Shown: one piece after another, positions 12,164 to 25,960 of the stretch | How positions within the stretch are numbered: position 1 is the stretch's first letter | How the letters are laid out: each line of letters begins with the position of its first letter | Assembly: GCA_028583405.1 (NCBI GenBank) | Contig: CM053260.1 | Span: forward strand, 28,062,735 to 28,126,734 | Source: Pogonophryne albipinna | Taxonomy: Eukaryota; Chordata; Actinopteri; Perciformes; Artedidraconidae | Direction: 5' to 3' | DNA length: 64,000 nucleotides | Position numbers and translations under genes: made by a program | The notes under the pieces: generated by a model | What the model was told of the DNA's origin: nothing | Seen by the model: the letters and a program-made list of their open reading frames with translations, nothing else | Database searches by the model: none

Positions 12164-12966
12164 AAGGTCCCATGTCATGGCCATTTCTACTGATCATAAT
12201 TCCATTGTTGAGGTCTACTAGAATATATTTAAATTGTGCAATTTTCCAAACTCACATTGGTTTCTCAAACAGCATCTCTGTAAAGTATGTGGAAACGGCT
12301 TGTTGGAGCTCCTGCCCCCCCCCCCCCCCCCCCCCCGAAGTAAAAACAATAAGTCTGGCTTGATATTGAGTAAGAAAAAGGTTTATAACGCTGTGAGAAT
12401 GGGTCTGCAGAGAGCATTTCTCCGCCATCCCAACTCGTCTATTACCAACCAGGGAGCTCTATGCAAGTCAATGGGACTCCCTGGCCATTTCTCAATGTCG
12501 AGTATACCTGCTGCAGAGCCACTATTTCAAGTATCCTACGTCATCGAGTGGAGCCGAATGCTGGGCATTTAACATGCATTTAAACAGGCCTTCAGCGCCA
12601 CTCGATGACGTAGTATATTTGAAATAGTGGCTCTGCAGCACGTTTACTCGACATTGAGAAACGCCCCCTGTTAGTTGAAAATGTACGCTAAAGGTCCTGG
12701 TGTGTGAGGAGCTCCGCGGATTGGTCCATTTTGGTTCTGGGAACCACATGACGTCACTTGGTTCCAGGGAAGAAACAAATGGAAAAAGAGAAATGTCCAA
12801 CGAGGCGTTCTGGGGCAGCAGAGGCAGGTCTTCTCTGTGTTAGAGTTGTACTCGCTACAGGGTGTACTTTGAGGGTTTGTGACTCTGCAGACCGTTTACA
12901 TGCAGAAAAACCTTCATAACACACAAGGGGACGGGTAACAACCGGAAAAGCATGACATGGGACCTT
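12164..12966. mobile_element. MITE with AAGGTCCCATG...CATGGGACCTT termini and an internal palindrome
   Basis: The ends are inverse of each other over about 16 bp (AAGGTCCCATGTCATG / CATGACATGGGACCTT) and both flanks can be read as TA, suggesting a Tc1/mariner-like element. Inside, about 12490-12553 and 12597-12661 form a second inverted repeat (tctcaatgtcgagta...gtcatcgagtgg versus ccactcgatgac...tactcgacattgag). A poly-C run is at about 12317-12336. No transposase. Confidence 0.7.
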
Positions 12967-13529
12967 TATGTGTTTTATGTCAACACATTTTGCATAACTG
13001 TTTTAGGTTAGTTGAAAGCAATAATGTTAAGTTGAACCTAATATGTTTTATTTAAACTTGATATTATTGCTTTCAACTAACCTACGTAGTTATGTTAAAT
13101 CTGTTGACTTTACACATTCAATTCAAGTCAAAAGGTTTGACTTTGCAAAGTGTAAAATGTAAAAAGAGACATTACCTAAAATGTTCTCAACTTTTACGTA
13201 TTTTGTTTTTTATGAATTATACATTTACAAGGCAGGGGGATAACTTAACCTTCTTCCTTAATAGATCCGACTTTAGTTTGTATGGTGTCAGGTCAGGTGG
13301 TCAGGATTATGTGGAAATGAATGTAAAATAATGTCTAAATCTTGACAGTTGTGTTAATCATGAGGCAACATCCAATATTGTTCAGTTCCAGATACCAGGG
13401 ACTAAAGATGTATTCTGTGATCTGTAAGTGCTCACTTTGGGAGCTATATATATTGATTTATGTTATTTAATAGTACTTATTTACCACTGTTTTTGTTTAT
13501 ATTAGATGAATCTAAGGTTAATTGCTAGA

Positions 13530-13775
13530 GGGGGTAGGACCAGAAAAGTTTTTTTAAGCTTCTTCTTGCCCCTGTTGAACATGACAGAGACTATTTGAGA
13601 ACTATTATTGTTTTTTTTTGTTTTTTATAAAAAAAATTGTACTTTGTTATAATTATTAATTTGAGTGAGAAAAAAAAGGAAAAGAAGAAAAAAAAAATAT
13701 ATATATATATATTATTGTTGTATGTTTTTGTTTCTGACATGTTCAATAAATTGACAAAAAAAAAGAAAAGAAATC
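13530..13775 (+). repeat. Dispersed repeat C (retroelement 3' end-like)
   Basis: gtaggaccagaaaagttttt, aagcttcttcttgcccctgt, tgaacatgac, then AT-rich sequence and tgttcaataaattgac followed by an A-rich tail. An inverse copy is in intron 3B (54060-54265). The A-rich end after an aataaa suggests a retroposed 3' end. Confidence 0.55.
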
Positions 13776-15244
13776 ACTATTTATTGTCATTTTAGTAATT
13801 TAGAGCGTTTATTTGGAAGGTGGTTTGTGCACCAGGTGATTATGTATATATTGGAGACAGGTTGTGTGGGATTGTGGCTCCAGAGATGGAAATTGTTTCT
13901 TTCTTCAGGGCAGCACAGGTGTCGTTATATTTATATTATTGTGCTATGATTTTACTGGTCCGACCCACTTGAGATCAAACTGTGGGCCTGAACTAAAATG
14001 AGTTTGACGCTCCTCTCGTATAACGCTTCCAGCTGCTGTCATCAACACTTCTGTTTCTTGTTTTCAACTCTCCTCTTTCTCTCACTCCCCCTCCTCTCTT
14101 CCCTCACCTCTCCTCTTTACCTATAAATAGCGCTGCATGCTTCTCCTCCGCAGCGTCTATACCCCTCCGGATGTTTTCCCCTGGGAGAGTCAGGCAGGCC
14201 TGGGCAGCATTGTAGCCGCTATTCACTCCTCTCCCCTGGGAGGAAGATGGGCCTCAGCTTCCTCCACCCTCCATCATGCAGCAAACACTATGCCTAGCAG
14301 GGAAATACAAAAGCAGGGTCCCATGCTCCAGCATGGTAGCACCTGCTAAAAAAAGATATGAGGGATTGTGCCGGGGTTGCGCCGACAAGAGTAAACCGAA
14401 TCATTTCAGCAGACACTTCACTGCCCACTCTCTCTGGCATACTCTTGTTCTTTTGGAAAAGCGCTGAACTCGGGCGTGTTAACATGGCATGCTGCTGTTT
14501 TTCAGTTGGGTTTCTTGTGTTGGAAAAGCGCTGTCTCGAGTGCATTTTGTGCTGATATTCTGGAAAAAGTTGCGCGGTGCACCATTTCCCATAACAATTT
14601 TGAATGCTCTGGCAGTGATGATGATGATGTGTGCTGTTGTGTCTCCGGTGTAAACATACTTACAGAAACAGCAGATCCATGCATGTTGAATCGGAAGTAG
14701 CATTTTTGGGATACTTGTGTTAATTTGTTTAGCCTAGTACAGCTTTTGGTGTTGCAGTAAGCTGGTTGTTCGTCAAACCTTTGTACTGTTGTTGAGAAGC
14801 TGTGATCAAAACATTAGTTATTTATAGACAAGGACAATACGATCTTTAAATGATTCCCTTGTTAGTTTGATATCGATTCTTCAGTAAACTAAAACATTAC
14901 AATTCAGTGCCGTGTCTGTTGTCTCCCAAAGCATCGATCTGGCAAAATCAACAAATCAAAAATGGATCAACGAAGTAATTATTTCATCAAAAGAGTATCA
15001 AGCATGGGACAGTCCTGCTATTCTGGGATACTGCAAGAAATACGTAACAAATTAAGTCTTCAATCTGCCTTCCTTGAGTCCTGTGGGGCCTCTGCTACGT
15101 CTGATGGAGGCGCCAATTTGTAGCCTTTCGAGTCTGTATGTTTATATTCTCACCAATATGGAATGGTAACATCTTCTTTTGTCGTGAATTCCTTTTCAAA
15201 AGCTGCTAATTTAATCTGCCCAGCCTCTCATCTGCCACTGCTTT

Positions 15245-15645
<401 letters not shown>

Positions 15646-15722
<77 letters not shown>
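15646..15722. repeat. (CA)n microsatellite with one TACA
   Basis: Right-flanking CA run of repeat D copy 1. Confidence 0.97.
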
Positions 15723-15903
15723 TGTTCTTTATAGCTTAGCTTATAGTGAATTGGATAGTGAAAGTAACAAGTCAAAACAGAAGCTGGCTTCAGATGCTAA
15801 ATGTGAGACATTGTGCAATATCATTTTTTGGGCCAGTTTAGCCTTTAGCGCAGACATATATTATAGAGTGGGAGATAGAAGTGATGCACATGTAAATGGA
15901 ATA

Positions 15904-15990
15904 AGGCAAGGCAAGTTTATTTATATACCACCTTTCAACACAAGGCAATTCAAAGTGCTTTACAAAAACATTAAGAGCATTAAGAATTAG
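15904..15990 (-). repeat. LINE tail remnant (caagtttatttatataccac)
   Basis: ataaggcaaggcaagtttat followed by caattcaaagtgctttacaa. This is a widespread fish LINE 3' tail, here with only the tail kept. Confidence 0.5.
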
Positions 15991-16294
15991 TGCAGAATGG
16001 CATTTAATAACAGGCATGCTAGTGTGAATAAGGCTGGATTCGAACCTGCGTCTACCACAGGAATGACTGACGTGGGATTTGTAAGATAATTAATATGCCT
16101 GGAAAGGAGAATAAAACAATTTCTGATACACAAATTTGAAGAATGGTATTGCCGGGGTTTTAAAACAAATATATTAGCAGTATTTTGGCCTCTATATGTG
16201 TCAATAAAGTGATCTTGAATGAATCGTTCTGACCGTTGCAACTTTTTTGTTTGAAAAAAAAAACCCATGCCCACTGTAATTCTGCTTTTTCCAG

Positions 16295-16375
16295 AATAGC
16301 CTCCTCCTTAGCAACAGTCTGTTCTCCTTAGCAACAGTCTGTTAGCGAAACATAGTAGACCTCTGGAAACTCAGC
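16295..16375 (-). repeat. Dispersed repeat A, short fragment
   Basis: Carries ctccttagcaacagtctgtt twice, followed by agcgaaacatagtagacctc, the inverse of the (ttgctaaggagaacagaccg) block at 18777. Confidence 0.5.
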
Positions 16376-16959
16376 TGTCTAATAAATCATATCATAGCTG
16401 TGGTTCCAAAAGTTGATGAAAATGTAAAAACACCAAACTTGCTATACTGTGTTTGTGTGCATTTCTAGCTGGTTTCGAAGTTGTTGCCATATGATAAATC
16501 CCATTCCCTGCACTCACCATATCTTAGGAGAGTTCAGCTTTTTTAAAATAGGACGTCTGCATAACAGTGTCATGATGAGCCTCTCCAATTTCCTCTCCCT
16601 CCGTCCCTCTGTTCTGCTTTCTCTGCACCAAGAACAAAATGCTTACACCACACTGGAGACGCAGAGAGGAGAGGAGAGCCTCTGGGGAGAGAAACTTCAG
16701 GGAGAGTTTGGAGAAAGATGAGAGGGGGAGGGAGGAAGGTTAGTGTAGGTGTGGAGGTAACAAGATGAGGTTTTAATGATCACTGTGGGGAAAATAGGCC
16801 AGTGTTGCAACAAGAGGATACAGCGACACAAAGAAAGAAAGAGTGTCAACGGTGGAAAGACGTCGCTGACCAAAGCACAGTTTTAGGGTTAGGGTTATCT
16901 CAGCATGTTAAAATACATGTATGGAAGGGCATAGAAGTGTGTGTAACTGCAATACAAGG

Positions 16960-17330
16960 TAAATCAACTTCAAAGCCCTCAACAATCAGGCCCCCCCCCT
17001 ACCTCACAGACCTGCTGCACCACCACACCCCTTCCCGCTGCCTCCGCTCATCAGAAGCCAACCTCCTATCCATCCCCACCCGCACCAATCACCGGACCTG
17101 GGGGGACAGAGTCTTCTCCGTCGCTGCCCCCTCCCTCTGGAACTCACTCCCACAACCCATCAGAGACTGCACTGACCTCACCACCTTCAAAACACTCACA
17201 AAAAACTTTAACTATATATTTATTTGTTCTTTTCTTTTCTCTTCACTATATCTGTAAAGCGTCTTTGAGCACCTGTAAAAGCGCTTACAAATTAAATCTA
17301 TTATTATTATTATTATTATTATTAAATGAG
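16960..17330 (+). mobile_element. L2-like LINE 3' fragment with ORF2 C-terminus
   Basis: The + strand encodes PPPYLTDLLHHHTPSRCLRS, then GDRVFSVAAPSLWNSLPQPI and RDCTDLTTFKTLTKNF, the C-terminal pattern of L2-clade ORF2. It is followed by gcgtctttgagcacctgtaa and an (ATT)n tail at about 17300-17325. 5'-truncated. Two shorter copies lie at 44020-44232 and 59898-60140. Confidence 0.75.
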
Positions 17331-17334
17331 ACCG

Positions 17335-17440
17335 AGGCATTAATTTAACCTATTTATTACGCAGCTTAGTTGAATACTGGCTTCCGATTGGTCAATTTGG
17401 ACCTTCCAGAGATCTGCTATTTTTCGTTAACAGACTGCGA
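17335..17440 (+). repeat. Dispersed repeat A, short fragment
   Basis: Contains cagcttagttgaatactggc, cgattggtcaatttggacct and cgttaacagactgcgacg, matching the 5' part of the copies at 18720 and 25650. Confidence 0.5.
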
Positions 17441-18719
17441 CGATTTTAAGACTTTTTCATCATTTAAATATAATATATCAGATGATTTTGCTTCATTACT
17501 GTAACTATATACAGGTTTGTTTTTGGTGTTAGTGCTGCGGGTTACAAAACATTACATTTCTTTTTGAAATCAATATTTATAATTCTTCTGACCTATGGAT
17601 AGCATCGCATTGAAATCATGGTTTCTCCGTTCTCGTTTTAGCGGTTGCCATCACTTAGGGTAATATAAGCTGAGCTGTAAGCAAGTTTTCTCCCACCATA
17701 TGTCGTAGCCACATGAATGATTTTGTTCTAGCTCCGAGAGCCCCAGGAGTCTCTAGATTAGTTACAAAAAGCTGTAATGAAAGGTGGTAGAATATGCATC
17801 TTATACATGAGGTCTTCATCAGTCAGAATATGAGAACCAACTGTAGGTAGCCCAAACTCTGTGTTATCACTAAGTATTCTAATAATGAAGTTAAGATATA
17901 ACCACTGGAAACATAAGAGCGGATCATTCTGCATTGTTCTGGATGCATAGCATGGTGCGCAATACACAGTAATGGTGACAATAACTTGGCATTTTCTCCT
18001 CGGATAGACGTTTTATTTTCGTAATGCACTCTGTTATGGTAATCTATATTTGGCTAACAGTTCTTTATTCATTACATGCATATTCCCTAGCTTCTTACCT
18101 TTCGATTGATACCACAACAATGCATGTAAGCTTTTTGGTTGGCAAGCTACTCCTGCGTCAATGAATTCGTAGAGGACCCTCTACTTGTTCTAAAATATAT
18201 GTAGAATGTGTTTGCTGCAGTGTGAGGTGCTTAGTGGCGTTTACATGAGGTAATATGAGGTCAGTAAGTGCTGGGGTGCCATAAAACAATCAGTGGCCTG
18301 CTGTGGTTTTGATGACCTGATGGCAAAATGAATTCATTTAATGACATTAATGAAGGAATCGTGGTTGAATGTGGATCGTTGACATCTGGATCTGCCTAAT
18401 AAGGTTAGCCTAATGGACGCATCGTTCATCATTATCATTATTATCATTATCCTTATTTCCCAATCCGACCATTGCCACCCAGCTTCCCCTAATACTCTCA
18501 CTGCAGAACTGTGTAATTGGATAGCTGCCGTCTTACAATGTGATATGACCATATATGAAAAATGGAGCAGGTTAAAATCTTAATATAAGCGCTGTATTTC
18601 CTTTGTCTTCCTATTTAACCTGTTTAGTGTAAAGTGACTCCTTCTGTTGATATAATGATCTTGTTTTTGTTTATCAACTGTTTTCTTTGACATATTCTTG
18701 CTGATGTAAAGAGAAGTAA

Positions 18720-19170
18720 ACTCGAGGTATTACACGGCTTAGTTGAATACTCTATCCTGATTGGTCAATTTGGACATTGCTAAGGAGAACAGACCGTTGC
18801 TAAGGAGAACAGACCGTTGCTAAGGAGGATCAAGGGACTGTGTGCAGTCATATCGATCCGCAAAAAGTAGTCCGATCAATTTCAAGTCAGCTGTAAATAA
18901 CAAATATTAGCTTTCTCCGTCGGAAAACACCATGCAATACTTTTTTTAAATACACATTTTTATATTTGGGGAGAGCAGGAAAGGTGGATTCATGATGGCT
19001 AAACTGTCCCCAGGAAAGAAAAGAAATAAAGAACAAGAGAAGGAAAGAGGATAAACGAAAAAGCGCTGGACGTCAGAGAAATCAATAGAAGAAGACAGAC
19101 AGGAAGTAAACACTAACAGCAACACAGTATTATGGGCTCTGTCAGTGTTAGAGATCATTGTAATAACACT
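18720..19170 (+). repeat. Dispersed repeat A, most complete uninterrupted copy
   Basis: Starts ctcgaggtattacacggctt, has 20-bp tandem units ttgctaaggagaacagaccg, then ggattcatgatggctaaact, cgctggacgtcagag, acaggaagtaaacactaac and gggctctgtcagtg. It shows what the 4.5-5.7 kb copy looked like before the minisatellite and MITE. Confidence 0.65.
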
Positions 19171-19326
19171 ATCACTTAAAACCAACATTGTTAGTCAAGT
19201 TGTTGGTTTATTTGGTATTTATTAACCCTTACTTTCCTGTGATGAACAATGCAGAAAGTCAGACCTGATGGAGTTTTGTCCTACTGAGATTAATGACGAG
19301 TGGAGATGGGTCGTTACCGAATATAT

Positions 19327-19327
<1 letters not shown>

Positions 19328-19392
<65 letters not shown>

Positions 19393-19405
19393 ACACACAC
19401 ACACC
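19328..19405. repeat. (CA)n microsatellite with CGCA interruptions
   Basis: Left flank of repeat D copy 2. Confidence 0.97.
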
Positions 19406-19676
19406 TACCATGTATACATCACTTCAGGGGACATTACATTGACTTACATGCATTTCCTGGAGACTTATCCTAACCTTAACCTTAACCAACACATGCCTAA
19501 CCCTAACCCTTACCCTTAACCTTACCCTTTCCCTAACCCTAAACCTAACCAAGTCTTCACCCTAAAATTAATGATTCCCCTTATGGGGACCTCCATTTTG
19601 TCCCCATAAGGGAGGCGAGTCCCCACATGTGACTGTGTAAACAGATTTAGGTCCCCACAAGTATAGTAATGCTAGG

Positions 19677-19677
<1 letters not shown>
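19406..19677 (+). repeat. Repeat D copy 2 with telomere-like tract
   Basis: Same order as 15365-15645 with a slightly longer cleaner taaccct tract (about 19470-19550). Confidence 0.85.
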
Positions 19678-19754
<77 letters not shown>

Positions 19755-19801
19755 ACACACACACACACACACACAGACACACACACACACACACACACAC
19801 A

Positions 19802-19853
<52 letters not shown>
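19678..19853. repeat. (CA)n microsatellite, about 176 bp, with rare CC/GA interruptions
   Basis: Right flank of repeat D copy 2; interruptions near 19752, 19776 and 19801. Confidence 0.97.
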
Positions 19854-19856
<3 letters not shown>

Positions 19857-21071
19857 AAACGACATTTAATGCACTGACTAGGTGACTTTACACAATCTCA
19901 AATCAGTTTGAACTATATCTAGCTGTAATTGAGTCTGATTATTTATTTAATTAAAACTGCCTTAAATAATTTAAAAGCAGCAAAACCATTTCAAAAGCAC
20001 TTACAAAATGAATTCATATGATAAATACATATTTTCTACATCATATTTGTGTAAAACGGTGTTCTTTTATAGCAAACCATTCCATATCATACATGAGTTA
20101 CAGATGCTTCAAAAGTTATAATAATTGATAGATACATTCGTGAGCAGATAAAATGGGTCTCATATACGGCTTATATTATAATGTGTTATAGCAGACCATT
20201 AATCAACGGTTTATTATGCATGCTAAATCATTTAAAAGTGTAATTCAGACATTTTTATTTACCAGTTTGCAGGATTTACAACAACAAAATACCCGATAAC
20301 AGAATATAGATGTGACTAGGGGAGAAATGAGGCTGGCCTAATGTGTGGTGACATATGTCGGGTCTGGAGAAAGCAGCAGATATTCTGTGCATTGGGTGAG
20401 ATCACAGCTTCCCATGTGTTGTGATTTATTTACAGCACATTTGTCATCCACAGAGTTGTTCCCTGTGAAATGAAAGGGATTACTGACAGAGTAAACTCTC
20501 CAGAGTGAGTTTAGAAACGCTTTTCACTGTTTACCGAACGTCAAACATAACTCAGAATATGGGGAAACTCAACATATGAGAGCTCAATATGAACAGGTTT
20601 AGGGAGGAACGGGATTATTTAATCAGGGTCCAACAACAAGATAACTGTATTCCCTCACAGCTACATAACAAATATGTAATCAGACTACTGTTACAGGATT
20701 ATTATGTTCGTAAAAACAGATAGTGTTTGTTGTAAAAGGATCAGATGTTCTCTCTCTGTGAGCTGTACTGTTCTGTAGGATAATACTTTAAGTAATGTTC
20801 TAAGGTCACATTGTTCTGTCTCACATAAAAACTATAAATTTTCTCTTCACTTGTATTTATTTGTATTGCATTTTATATTGAGGTAATCCAAAAGTAACTG
20901 AAATAAATCAGGGTGCATTACTTTTATATTCCGATGCTTAGATTAGGGTACTGATTGCATTTTTTACAGGTAACTCTTAATTGTAAACCTCCCTTACCTG
21001 CCTCTGAACGGAGATTTGAAATGCGTCCAACACATAATCTCTGACTAATGAAACATATGTAAGGATAAAAG

Positions 21072-21288
<217 letters not shown>

Positions 21289-21457
21289 AAATGAGAGAGG
21301 GGAGGATGGGGTGTTTTGGTGGAGCTGCTCTCATCTCTGTGAAGGCTTTTATCGTCTCCTCTGGTCGAGAGAAGAGAAGGAGAAGCTTGTTAGAGAAGGG
21401 AAGTGTTGATGAGATAATTACACAGCTGGCAATGTCCCTGTTTGGACCAAGAGCCAT

Positions 21458-21633
<176 letters not shown>

Positions 21634-21645
21634 ATATGTTGTTTG

Positions 21646-22333
21646 CAGTGGTGGGAGAAGTACTCAGATCTTGTACTTGAGTAAAAGTAGAAGTACTCAG
21701 ATCTTGTACTTGAGTAAAAGTAGAAGTACTCAGATCTTGTTCTTGAGTAAAAGTAGAAGTACTCAGATCTTGTACTTGAGTAAAAGTAGAAGTACTCAGA
21801 TCTTGTTCTTGAGTAAAAGTAGAAGTACTCAGATCTTGTACTTGAGTAAAAGTAGAAGTACTCAGATCTTGTACTTGAGTAAAAGTAGAAGTACCAGAGT
21901 GTAGGAATACTCTGTTACAGTAAAAGTCCTGCATTCAAAATGTTCCTCAAGTAAAAGTAGAAAAGTATTCTCATCAAAATATAGTGAAAGACAGTAAAAG
22001 TAGTCGTTGTGCAGATTGGTCCATTTCAGAATAATATATATGATATGTTTTATAATGATTGATCATGAAAGTGTTCTCAAAGCTGGTGAAGGTGCAGCTA
22101 GTTTGAATGACTTTGTAGACTGCAGGGTAGCTGGTGGATTTACTCCAGGTGGAACTAAAGTCTGATTTAACACTTGATTAGATTTCACATCATTCATCCA
22201 GATCTGTGAAGTAACTGAAGGTATTAAATACATGTAGTGGAGTAGAAGTACACAGTAGCATAAAATACTCAAGTCCCTCAAACTACTTACGTACAGTGCT
22301 TGAGTAAATGTACTTAGTTACTTTACACCACTG
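21646..22333. mobile_element. hAT-like MITE with internal 33-bp minisatellite
   Basis: Begins CAGTGGTGGGAGAAGTACTC and ends with the inverse, ttagttactttacaccactg. It is flanked by gttgtttg (21638-21645) and gttgttta (22334-22341), an 8-bp target duplication with one change. The interior is rich in aagtaaaagta/tacttgagta motifs, a known style of fish hAT repeat. Confidence 0.8.
21659..21892. repeat. 33-bp minisatellite, about 7 units
   Basis: Unit agtactcagatcttgtactt + gagtaaaagtaga; the variable base is gtActt/gtTctt. The period is a multiple of 3, so several frames stay open across it. Confidence 0.92.
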
Positions 22334-22816
22334 GTTGTTTATTAGGCTGTACATTTGCTGAACGTTGGTCTCACTAGTTTCCAAAAATTGGTCCCATTTT
22401 TGTTTGTTTTCATCAGTGGTTTTACTGTGTGTGTTATTGTGTGTGTTCAGACACATAATGGCTGCACTTGTTCTTTCAAATGTATGGCCGTGTCTCTTGA
22501 GGTGGAAATGAGTTTTTTTGAGCACCTGCTCTCTTCCACCGTTCACTCTTTCTATCCTTGTGTCTGTATGTATTTTTTTTAAAGGCGTAATTTTTTTTGT
22601 CAGCTGTATGGAGTCACCACAGCCGCTGCAGGCAAACTCCACTTCCTCCAAGACAGCCCATAATTCTTCCGTGTTGACTTCAGACACACACCTCCTTCTT
22701 TCAGCCGCACCGTGACCACTATAGGGACAGATAGAGTGTGTTTGTGTGTGAATGCATTTCAAGAGCATTGGCTGATTTGATACATGCCCACGACATGAAT
22801 GGCGGCCCGCAGGCAT

Positions 22817-22817
<1 letters not shown>

Positions 22818-22908
<91 letters not shown>
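22818..22908. repeat. (CA)n microsatellite
   Basis: Pure CA run. Confidence 0.98.
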
Positions 22909-22911
<3 letters not shown>

Positions 22912-23929
22912 CACCTACAGGCCAGAGTGAGGAGGGGGGAAATAAAGGGGAAAGTTGACCACCGCCCTGGGAAATATGTGGCGTGTCTCTGAGCAAAAAC
23001 AAGCTCTCCAGTCGGCGGGCAGCTTTTTCATTTGCCGCTCTCCAAGTTGTGTTCAGGGTAGAGAGGGGGGACCACAGAGAAATTGGTGTGTGTGTGTGTG
23101 TGTGGAGTGTGGGAGTTGGTGGTTTGTGTTATGAAAAGAACAGCAACAAACTCAATTTCAAGCCCAGTGTCCTGGAGGAGAAGCACTTGGTCTCTCAACC
23201 GCCAAACAAAGAGTTTCTTCTCTGCTGCAGGGTTTTATTGTTGGAGGAACTATTTTCTTTAGAGGTCCACTGCTCTTCAAATCTATTATTAAGTATTTAT
23301 AGTAGAGTATCTTGAGCTAAGGTGTCATAAATAGTGCGTGTGAGCTTAACTGTGTGTATTAAACACTATTTTATTTCTACTTTTTTAAACTGTAGTTTGT
23401 GCTCATGTGTTTCATTATTGGTGTGTAGCCTACTGCCTGAATATGCTTCATGAAAGGCAGGTTTTCCTATAAATAAAATCACTTTTGATCCAAAATATCT
23501 TGGTAACTTCTTTTATAAAGTCACATTGTTCTGTTGTCTTCCAAACTATTTGAAGTGCTGGTGCATTATTTAAGCTAAAATCCATTTAGTACCACCTTTT
23601 CCTGTGTGTTTGGTGTAATGGCCAAGGTTCAGGTAAAACAAGTGGCTTTTCAGTCTGCAATGGAGGATATTTGCAATTTCTGTTGCCCTGATTTCAACAG
23701 GGACCTCGATCCACCATTTTTGTAAACAGTTGTGTTTTTGATGAGGGGTCCAGCTCGCAGCGAGGGAGAAGCGAGCTGGTTAGCTGTTGAAGTCAAAGGT
23801 CAGAAACAGAACCATGGGATACAGTGTAACAGAGAGATTTGGGCTCGGCTTCCTGCATAAGGGATGATAAGAACTGCTAGGCGAGGGGCAACAAACCACA
23901 TGCTAATTATGGCCTGTCCTCTGTTTTAT

Positions 23930-24400
23930 TCCTGTCATATTAAAGCAAAGCAGCAAACATGCCTCTAAACTCCGTCGCTTGTATACAAGTCATAATTCAG
24001 ACAGCTCGAGCAAATGAGATAAATGACTTCACCACCTTCAAAGACAGGGGGATTTCTCATTTCGGTGGAAATTAAATTAATACCACTGGGAATGGCTCAT
24101 GAATCTTCACTCAGCGTGTTGCGGGGATAACACCCCGCCTCAGATGTTTTCGGATATATTTGTCGGCCCTTTAATAATAACAGTATAGCAGAGAGAAATT
24201 CCCTCGGTGCATGGAAGAATTATTAAATCCACTTGTGCCAGCATGCCGCTATCATTATGTCACTTTGGTGGGCCGATGAAGAGCACTCAGAGGAGCGTAA
24301 TTGGTGGCATCCATTTGTGACCTTGGCTAGAGAGCGGGAAGCCATCGCATCATCAACACGAGGCGACAGGACGTCAGTGCCTCGAGGGGGGGGAGCGGAG
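23930..24400. other. Low-repeat block, candidate conserved noncoding element
   Basis: Free of any repeat family seen elsewhere in the window, moderately GC-rich, with homeodomain-type AT cores (attaaattaatacc, taattgg). No open frame with coding character. The enhancer reading is only an inference from lack of repeats in a repeat-saturated intron. Confidence 0.2.
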
Positions 24401-25066
24401 AGAGAGGGATGGGACACGGGGGAGGAATGGATGGGAGGACGGTGACAGTGCCATCTGTCTGTGTGTTCTGACCCACTGCCCTCCTCAGTGGCCCGGCGCC
24501 CAAATTAGGAGCGGTGACACAGCAGATAATTGCACCACGTGAGCGTTTGTTTATGCGGGAAGCACTATCTCTGCACGGAGAAATTACAAGGCTCCACTCG
24601 ACAAGATTTGTATCGAAAAATACTCTCGTCTTATTATCCTAAAACCATGAAGTGGAGCAGACAAGAGTACTCCATCCCCATTACTGCTACATCCTTTTTG
24701 CCTCGATGCACAGTGGGTGGAGACACTTGTTGACCCACAGGATGTGACAAATCGAGCAAAACTTTTCTCTAAAACAGCAGCAGTGGTTAGTGTTGGACTA
24801 ACAGAGGTTAGATCTCTTCTCTGTCTCTGAGCAGGTTTGCAAACAACAAGCGCCCTGTGCTCAGTTTACTGGCACGTCCGCTTGCTATAAAAACTCATTA
24901 TTTTTAGAATGGCTGACTCCTGATATCTAGAGCCACCAAAGAGCCTCTACCTGGAATACTTTTAATAAGAAGTGTGTCATTGATCCCATGGTCCTTTGCT
25001 CCCTCCTAATTATTATCCAGTTTTCTTTCTTTGCAAAAGGGCTTTATAACAGCTCCATACACTTAA

Positions 25067-25403
25067 AGGTGGGGTAGGTAAGTTTGAGAAACCGGCTCGA
25101 GATACACTTTGTGTTATATTCCATGGAATGCTCTTAACATCCCGATAGCAATGAATATCTGAAGTGCTTTGACAACAAATCCATAAAAACATTTCATCTG
25201 TAGAAGCCGTGGCGCTGTAAAAAGCACGACCAATCATCTGAGCCGGTCCGGCTAAAGTAACTGGATGGCCTACCTGCCTGTCAGCCTTCCATCTGTGCAC
25301 AAACGTATCTCGTGCCCTCATTGGTCATGTGCGCGTTCGTGTGTGTTGGAGGAGGGGCTCTAGCGCACTCGAGCTGGTTTCTCCAAAATTACCTACCCCA
25401 CCT
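25067..25403. mobile_element. TTAA MITE family E, copy 1
   Basis: AGGTGGGGTAGGTAAGTTTG ... inverse at the right end (ttacctaccccacct). TTAA on both sides (25063-25066, 25404-25407). A TTAA target is typical of piggyBac and Kolobok elements. Copies at 41585-42042 and 45230-45611. Confidence 0.85.
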
Positions 25404-25644
25404 TTAATATAAACAAAACCAACAGTTATCATTATTTCATTTTGAGGATGTAAATAGATTGTCAATTTCTGGTGTTCCAGTACACATTTGACCTTTAAGA
25501 GAATATCAAAGATTCCTTAACTCAAGCTTGTCTCAAACCTTTTTTTGAGTTTGATATAGAAAACTTGAGAAAGAGCCTGTTATGTTACTTCTCCTTCTTA
25601 GTGGCCAAATGTAAAATATTCATACAGGTGTGTGTTGTTCCATC

Positions 25645-25960
25645 CTTATTACACAGCTTAGAATACTTGATTCTGATTGGTCAATTTGGACCTTCCAGAG
25701 GTCTGTTATTTTTTGTTAGCAGATTGTTGCTAAGGAGAGAAGACTGTTGCTAAGGAGAGTAGACCGTTGCTAAGGACACTCTGATCAAGGGACTACAGTA
25801 TGTGCAGTGATATCATTTCGCAGAAAAAAATACTGTCACTTTAACTTCAGCTGTTGACAACACACATTAGTTTTCCCGACTATTTGATCTTAGTGGAAGC
25901 GATACAATTATTTAAAAATCAATATCGTGAGTCAAGTTGTTCGTTTATTTACTGTGAAGC
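25645..25960 (+). repeat. Dispersed repeat A, 5' part
   Basis: Has acacagcttagaatacttga, tctgattggtcaatttggac and three 20-bp ttgctaaggagag(a)agac units, then ctgatcaagggactacagta. Confidence 0.6.

Noticed and set aside
14121..14349. TATA-like ctataaatag followed by a 70-codon frame starting MLLLRSVY
   Set aside because: No signal peptide of Eph exon 1 type, no donor at the expected phase and no CpG island; a chance TATA in a CT-rich stretch is more likely.
16802..17257. 151-codon plus-strand open frame as a host gene
   Set aside because: Its second half is the ORF2 C-terminus of an L2-like LINE; the first half is unrelated upstream sequence.
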